Source: Arcticibacter svalbardensis MN12-7 (lineage in GTDB: Bacteria; Bacteroidota; Bacteroidia; Sphingobacteriales; Sphingobacteriaceae). From it: DNA of 64,000 bases. The position numbers and the translations under genes were made by a program. Positions 59,087 through 64,000 of this stretch are shown piece after piece. Below the pieces are notes generated by a model. That model made no database searches and was not told the DNA's origin. It saw only the letters and a list, made by a program, of their open reading frames with translations. Each line of letters starts with the position of its first letter. Within the stretch, counting starts at the first letter, position 1. The stretch lies in NCBI RefSeq assembly GCF_000403135.1, contig NZ_AQPN01000100.1, positions 36,898 through 100,897 on the forward strand. Direction: 5' to 3'.

Positions 59087-61378
59087 ATGGATAAAATAAA
59101 TAAACAAACAGATGCGCTGGATTATCATTCGCAAGGGCGTCCAGGTAAAATTGAGGTCATACCAACCAAACCTACTAACTCTCAGCGTGACCTTACTTTA
59201 GCGTATTCTCCAGGAGTGGCTGAACCTTGTCTGAAGATCGTTGATAACGTAGATGATGTTTATAAATACACAGCAAAGGGAAATTTAGTTGCGGTGATCA
59301 GTAACGGTACTGCGGTATTGGGACTGGGAAATATAGGTCCGGAAGCAGGTAAACCTGTGATGGAAGGAAAAGGATTACTATTTAAGATTTTCGCCGATAT
59401 TGATGTGTTCGACCTTGAGTTGAATACCACGGATATTGATGAGTTTGTTACGATTGTGAAAGCATTGGAACCTACTTTTGGAGGGATCAACCTGGAGGAT
59501 ATAAAGGCTCCGGAGTGTTTTGAAATTGAACGCCGACTGAAGGCAGAGATGAAAATTCCGGTGATGCATGATGATCAGCATGGTACGGCGATCATTTCTA
59601 CAGCTGCTTTATTGAATGCCTGTGAGTTGCAGCATAAGGACCTGGATAAGGTTCGGATTGTGGTGAATGGTGCGGGTGCGGCTGCGATATCCTGCTCGAG
59701 GATGTATGTTACGCTGGGTGCTAAGCGCGAAAATATTGTGATGGTGGACAGAAAGGGTGTTATTCGTGCCGATCGTGTCAACCTGGAAGATTTGAAGAAA
59801 GAGTTTGCAACTACTAAGGATTTGCATACGCTGGAAGAGGCAATGGTAAATGCGGATGTATTTATCGGGCTTTCGGCTGCTGATTCGCTTTCGGCTGCTG
59901 CTTTGCTTTCTATGGCAAAGGACCCTATTGTTTTCGCGATGGCGAATCCAAACCCTGAGATTTCGTATGAATTGGCTACTGCTACACGTCAGGATTTGAT
60001 TATGGCGACCGGCCGTTCGGATTACCCGAATATGGTGAATAATGTTTTGGGATTCCCTTACATTTTCCGCGGTGCTATGGATGTGCGGGCGACTACGATT
60101 AATGAGGAGATGAAGATTGCTGCGGTTAGGGCTATTGCCGATATGGCAAAGAAAACGGTTCCTGAAGCGGTGATGCTGGCCTATAACATTCAGAATTTAA
60201 AGTTCGGAAAGGATTATATCATCCCTAAACCAATGGATCCGCGTTTGATTACAACGGTATCATCGGCAGTGGCTTTTGCGGCTATTGAATCGGGTGTTGC
60301 GCGTACGGTAATTACGGATTGGGATGCTTATAAGGAGCAGTTAAGCAGACGCCTGGGTGGTGATGATGCCATTTTAAGGGCATTGAGCAACAGGGCTAAG
60401 CTGGATCCGAAGCGTGTGGTTTTTGCTGAGGCGGATCAATATAAAATTTTAAAAGCCGCCCAGATTGTGAAAGAGGAGGGTATAGCGACTCCTATCTTAT
60501 TGGGTAACAAAATAAATATTCTGAAGATCATCAAGGAGCATGACCTGGATTTAAAGGGCGTCACTATTATTGACCCGCTTGATAATGGGGAACGCTTTGA
60601 GGAGTATACGGAATTTCTATATCAGAAGAGAAAAAGAAGGGGTGTAAGTTTATTCCAGGCGCGTAAACTGATGCGTGACCGTAACTATTACGGGTCATGT
60701 ATGGTGCAGTTTGGTGATGCGGATGCCTTAATTACGGGTTTGACGAATGATTATGGTTCTACACTGAAACCTGCTTTACAGGTAATTGGTGCCGATCCGG
60801 AGATTAACCGTGTGGCTGGGATGTATATGATGCTGACGAAAAAGGGCCCTGTGTTTTTCGGGGATACTACCGTCAATAAAGATCCTACTGCTGAGGACCT
60901 GGTGAGCATTGCGCTGTTGCTGGATAAGTCTGTAAGGAAGTTTAATGTCAGTCCCCGGATTGCTGTTCTTTCTTATTCGAATTTTGGCTCCAATGAAGGG
61001 GGTGTTCCGGAGAAGACCAGGGAGGCTGTTCGTTTATTGCATGAATATTATCCCGAGGTAGTGGTGGATGGTGAGATGCAGGGCAACTTTGCGGTAAATA
61101 AGTGTTTGCTTAAAGAGAATTTTCCTTTTAGCAAGCTGGTTGACGCTCCTGCGAATACGCTGGTATTCCCTAACTTAGAGTCGGGAAATATTGCCTATAA
61201 ATTGCTTCAGGAACTGGGTGAAGCGGAGGCTGTGGGACCTATTTTATTGGGTCTGAATAAACCGGTGCACGTTTTGCAAATGGGAAGTTCGGTACGTGAG
61301 ATCGTCAATATGGTGACCATTGCGGTAGTGGAAGTTCAGGAGAAGCAAAAAGAAGCTACTCAAATGTTATTTAAATAG
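59087..61378 (+). CDS. maeB: NADP-type malic enzyme fused to a phosphotransacetylase-like domain
   Basis: 763 residues. The malic-enzyme half (about 1-425) has [10 protein letters not shown] near 40-49, the catalytic-site H-D-D-Q-H-G-T-A and the dinucleotide loop N-G-A-G-A-A-A-I-S; the second half (about 430-763) matches phosphotransacetylase but in this family acts as a regulatory domain. It converts malate to pyruvate, CO2 and reduced cofactor. The ATG follows an inverted repeat and -7 element. The gene is 8 bases before ruvA. Confidence 0.95.
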   Translation: MDKINKQTDALDYHSQGRPGKIEVIPTKPTNSQRDLTLAYSPGVAEPCLKIVDNVDDVYKYTAKGNLVAVISNGTAVLGLGNIGPEAGKPVMEGKGLLFKIFADIDVFDLELNTTDIDEFVTIVKALEPTFGGINLEDIKAPECFEIERRLKAEMKIPVMHDDQHGTAIISTAALLNACELQHKDLDKVRIVVNGAGAAAISCSRMYVTLGAKRENIVMVDRKGVIRADRVNLEDLKKEFATTKDLHTLEEAMVNADVFIGLSAADSLSAAALLSMAKDPIVFAMANPNPEISYELATATRQDLIMATGRSDYPNMVNNVLGFPYIFRGAMDVRATTINEEMKIAAVRAIADMAKKTVPEAVMLAYNIQNLKFGKDYIIPKPMDPRLITTVSSAVAFAAIESGVARTVITDWDAYKEQLSRRLGGDDAILRALSNRAKLDPKRVVFAEADQYKILKAAQIVKEEGIATPILLGNKINILKIIKEHDLDLKGVTIIDPLDNGERFEEYTEFLYQKRKRRGVSLFQARKLMRDRNYYGSCMVQFGDADALITGLTNDYGSTLKPALQVIGADPEINRVAGMYMMLTKKGPVFFGDTTVNKDPTAEDLVSIALLLDKSVRKFNVSPRIAVLSYSNFGSNEGGVPEKTREAVRLLHEYYPEVVVDGEMQGNFAVNKCLLKENFPFSKLVDAPANTLVFPNLESGNIAYKLLQELGEAEAVGPILLGLNKPVHVLQMGSSVREIVNMVTIAVVEVQEKQKEATQMLFK

Positions 61379-61386
61379 TAGAAAGT

Positions 61387-61971
61387 ATGTTCGCTTATAT
61401 TGATGGAAAGTTGGTGTTTAAATGCGCTGCGTATGTAATTATAGAAGCTGGTGGCGTAGGTTACCACATCAATATATCCATTCATACTTATGCTAAGTTG
61501 CCGGAAACAGAAAATTGTAAACTGTATGTCTGGCAGCATATTAAAGAAGATGCGCATACTTTATACGGATTCGCAGATGAAGGAGAACGACGTGTTTTCC
61601 TTCATCTGATTTCTGTGTCGGGCATTGGTCCCGGTACCGGAAGGATGATCTTATCGTCGATTACTCCCGATGAGATCCAGGTGGCGATTGTGAAGGGGGA
61701 CGTGCCTCTGATCCAAAAGATTAAAGGAATTGGTCCGAAAACGGCACAAAGAATGATCCTGGAACTGCAGGATAAATTGAAAAAAGAAGGGATTGAAACC
61801 TTATCCTCCCTTCCCCAGTATAATACGATTAAAAACGAAGCTTTGTCTGCATTGGTGATGTTAGGTTTTGCAAAGAATGTAGCAGAAAAGGCTTTAGATA
61901 ATGTATATAAAAGAGAGACTGGTGACTTATCAGTGGAGCAGCTCATTAAATTTGCCCTTAAAAGTTTGTAA
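61387..61971 (+). CDS. ruvA: Holliday-junction branch-migration protein RuvA
   Basis: 194 residues. An N-terminal OB fold (M-F-A-Y-I-D-G-K-L; Y-G-F near 60), two helix-hairpin-helix motifs (S-V-S-G-I-G-P-G near 78-85 and I-K-G-I-G-P-K-T near 113-120), and a C-terminal domain that binds RuvB. It positions RuvB on Holliday junctions. It is 8 bases after maeB. Its stop overlaps the start of sprA. Confidence 0.96.
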   Translation: MFAYIDGKLVFKCAAYVIIEAGGVGYHINISIHTYAKLPETENCKLYVWQHIKEDAHTLYGFADEGERRVFLHLISVSGIGPGTGRMILSSITPDEIQVAIVKGDVPLIQKIKGIGPKTAQRMILELQDKLKKEGIETLSSLPQYNTIKNEALSALVMLGFAKNVAEKALDNVYKRETGDLSVEQLIKFALKSL

Positions 61972-64000
61972 TTACGGAAATATTCCCTGTTTTTAAACGA
62001 ATTAATACTGTCGTTGCAGTATGGTTTTTATTTCTTATTTCCTTCTCCGCATTACCATTATATGCACAAAATAGACTGGTACATGTTCAGGATAAACATG
62101 CGGATAGTTTAAGGGTTCCTTACCCTTTTAAAGACTCACGTCTTTTGGAGCTTCGGAAACCGTCGGGAATGATACTGCCCAATCCATCTAATATTATCCG
62201 TACGGTTGAATTTGATCCGGCAACGCGCCGTTACATCATTCAGGAGAAAATAGGGGAGCATTTATACCGTGCTCCGCAGTATATGACCATTGATGAATAT
62301 CAGCGGTATGAAAATCAGCAGCTTAAATATGATTTTTGGAAGGGGATCTCTTCATCCAAAGCAGATACAACGAAACAGCAGTCCGGGCTAATCCCTTCCT
62401 TTTCGGTGAACAGTCCTTTGTTTAACACCATTTTTGGGGGTACGAATATTGACATACGGGCACAGGGATCGGCGGATATCACCCTTTCGGGCAAGATCAA
62501 TAAAAATGAGAATCCACTGTTGACGGAAAGGCAAAGGCAGCAGTTTAACCTTGATTTTGATCAGCGGATCCAGATGAATGTGACGGGACAGATTGGTACG
62601 CGGTTTAGGATGGCGACCAATTATAATACGGAATCGCAGTTTGACTTTGAAAATGAGATTAAGCTGGATTTGAAGGGTAAACCAGATGACATTATCCAGA
62701 AGATAGAGATTGGGAATGTGAGTATGCCACTGAGTTCTTCCCTAATTACAGGGAGTCAGGCCTTATTTGGCTTGAAAACGCAGCTTCAGTTTGGGCCATT
62801 GAGCGTGACGAGTGTGTTTTCGCAGCAGAAGTCGCAGCAAAGTGAGATCACGATAACGAATGGTTCGCAGCAGAATGAATTCAGGATCAGCGCGGACAGT
62901 TACGAAACAAACAAGCATTATTTTCTTGCGCATTACTTTAGGAACCGCTATAACGAGGCGCTGCAGAGTATTCCTATTATCAGGAGCAGTGTAAATATTA
63001 CGAAATTGGAGGTATGGATTACGAACCGTACAAACAGTGCAACGGATTCGAGGGATGTGCTGGCATTTATGGACCTTGGGGAGAATGCGCCTTACCAGAC
63101 TGGCTTATTTCAGGGTGGAGCAGGGTATTCGCAGCTTCCGGCAGGGGGGCCAATTAATGATCCTGCATTTCCGCAGCAATCCAATAATCTGTTGCAAAAT
63201 CTGCCTCAGGATGCATTGCTGACGAATTCGAATAGCATCAATACTTATTTTCAACAGAACGGGGGGACAGATAATTACTCGAAATTGACGTATGCGCGTA
63301 AGCTGACCGATCAGGAGTATGTGCTTAATTCCCGTCTGGGTTACATCTCGCTTAATTTTGCTTTGAATGCGGATGAGGTTTTGGCGGTGGCCTATCGGTA
63401 TAATAGTAATGGTGTGGAGTACCAGGTGGGGCAACTTTCTACGGATGTGCCTGTGGATCCGAACGCGCCAAAGACATTGGTAACTAAGTTGCTAAAGAAT
63501 GAAAATTTGAAGACGAGTTTGCCTACCTGGGACCTGATGATGAAGAATATTTATTCGTTGGGGGCTTACCAGGTGAGTAAAACTGATTTTAATCTGAATG
63601 TATATCGTCTGGATGAGAATTCGGGAGTGGAGAAGCCGCAGATGTCTGAAGGGCAGAATACGGCTGGGCAACGCTGGTTGCAGTTAACGGACCTGGATAA
63701 TTTGAATCAGGCGGGTGACCGGGGTGCTGATGGAACGTTTGACTTTATAGATGGCGTGACGATTGACCCGCTGTATGGCCGGATTACTTTTCCGCTGGTA
63801 GAGCCTTTTGGTGCAGATCTGGCATCGCAGTTTGCTAGTGCAGAGCAAAGTTTGAAGGATAAGTATGTGTATCAGCCTTTGTATGACTCGACACGTGTGA
63901 TTGCGCAACAGTTATTTCCGAAGTTGAATCGTTATATTATTAGGGGAACGTATCAGTCGGAAGTGAGTTCTGAGTTTCAGTTGAACGCGACGAATATTCC
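61971..64000 (+). CDS. sprA: Cell-surface/gliding protein SprA, N-terminal part (runs off the window)
   Basis: An open frame of about 676 codons with no stop before the window end. It begins with K-R, a hydrophobic segment and L-P-L-Y-A-Q (signal peptide), then carries F-R-M-A-T-N-Y-N-T-E-S-Q-F-D-F-E-N and similar beta-strand blocks known from SprA, a giant (over 2000 residues) outer-membrane protein that forms the translocon of the type IX secretion system. ruvA-sprA adjacency is usual in this phylum. Oddly, no ATG, GTG or TTG lies between the in-frame stop at 61959-61961 and the signal peptide; the ATT at 61971 is taken as a provisional start. Confidence 0.9.
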   Translation, partial: MTEIFPVFKRINTVVAVWFLFLISFSALPLYAQNRLVHVQDKHADSLRVPYPFKDSRLLELRKPSGMILPNPSNIIRTVEFDPATRRYIIQEKIGEHLYRAPQYMTIDEYQRYENQQLKYDFWKGISSSKADTTKQQSGLIPSFSVNSPLFNTIFGGTNIDIRAQGSADITLSGKINKNENPLLTERQRQQFNLDFDQRIQMNVTGQIGTRFRMATNYNTESQFDFENEIKLDLKGKPDDIIQKIEIGNVSMPLSSSLITGSQALFGLKTQLQFGPLSVTSVFSQQKSQQSEITITNGSQQNEFRISADSYETNKHYFLAHYFRNRYNEALQSIPIIRSSVNITKLEVWITNRTNSATDSRDVLAFMDLGENAPYQTGLFQGGAGYSQLPAGGPINDPAFPQQSNNLLQNLPQDALLTNSNSINTYFQQNGGTDNYSKLTYARKLTDQEYVLNSRLGYISLNFALNADEVLAVAYRYNSNGVEYQVGQLSTDVPVDPNAPKTLVTKLLKNENLKTSLPTWDLMMKNIYSLGAYQVSKTDFNLNVYRLDENSGVEKPQMSEGQNTAGQRWLQLTDLDNLNQAGDRGADGTFDFIDGVTIDPLYGRITFPLVEPFGADLASQFASAEQSLKDKYVYQPLYDSTRVIAQQLFPKLNRYIIRGTYQSEVSSEFQLNATNI

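Overview
The window looks like a chromosomal segment of a Bacteroidota bacterium, most likely Sphingobacteriaceae (Pedobacter-like). The evidence is a SprA gene (type IX secretion / gliding), the rplM-rpsI-rpsB-tsf and pyrH-frr orders, a malic enzyme fused to a phosphotransacetylase domain, and promoters of the Bacteroidota kind (TTTG, about 19 bases, TAnnTTTG) in front of several genes. No rRNA, tRNA, CRISPR array or complete insertion sequence was seen.

Layout. 1-4155: start of an MsbA-type ABC transporter (leaves the window on the left) and four family-2 glycosyltransferases. 4156-6172: a long AT-rich spacer, a strongly promoted OmpA-family porin and its terminator. 6181-9164: a repeat-rich noncoding stretch, a 45-residue membrane protein, RidA and RecG. 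9186-13390: the housekeeping block rplM, rpsI, rpsB, tsf, pyrH, frr. 13416-17504: an ABC exporter, a wrecked nuclease-family gene carrying a 32-bp perfect palindrome, and a GntR/MocR-like regulator split by a nine-T run, followed by a small HTH protein.

17610-45967 is an exopolysaccharide island with two assembly lines. Line A (17688-30754) has an SLBB export protein, a chain-length protein, glycosyltransferases, a MurJ-like flippase, a polymerase, an acyl carrier protein with a KAS III enzyme and an acyltransferase, a sugar aminotransferase and a PglC-like initiating transferase. A membrane-anchored sugar 4,6-dehydratase (PglF/WbpM type) sits between the lines. Line B (33011-45967) repeats the export pair as close paralogues, then has its own flippase, EpsG-like polymerase, glycosyltransferases, a WecA-like initiating transferase and a Wzi/RemB-like outer-membrane protein. 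Each line therefore has its own initiating enzyme, flippase, polymerase, chain-length protein and exporter, so two different polymers seem likely. Most of line A is visibly AT-richer than its surroundings.

45968-48820 is an accessory patch: a Panacea-domain antitoxin-like gene overlapping an unknown partner, a scar holding the 3' ends of second copies of the wecA-like and remB-like genes, a DUF4143-type ATPase, and a broken DUF6088 gene beside an 18-bp inverted repeat. 48821-55664 (minus strand) holds an N-acetylglucosamine-kinase-like gene, a response regulator and an RND efflux operon. 55794-64000 (plus strand) holds an M61 peptidase, a LutB-like iron-sulfur protein, malic enzyme, ruvA and the first third or so of sprA.

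The most noteworthy points are the duplicated assembly lines, the ACP/KAS III/acyltransferase set inside line A, the homopolymer-split regulator just upstream together with a CRP-like site before the first export gene, the Panacea pair, and the degenerate gene scars that record past cassette exchange.
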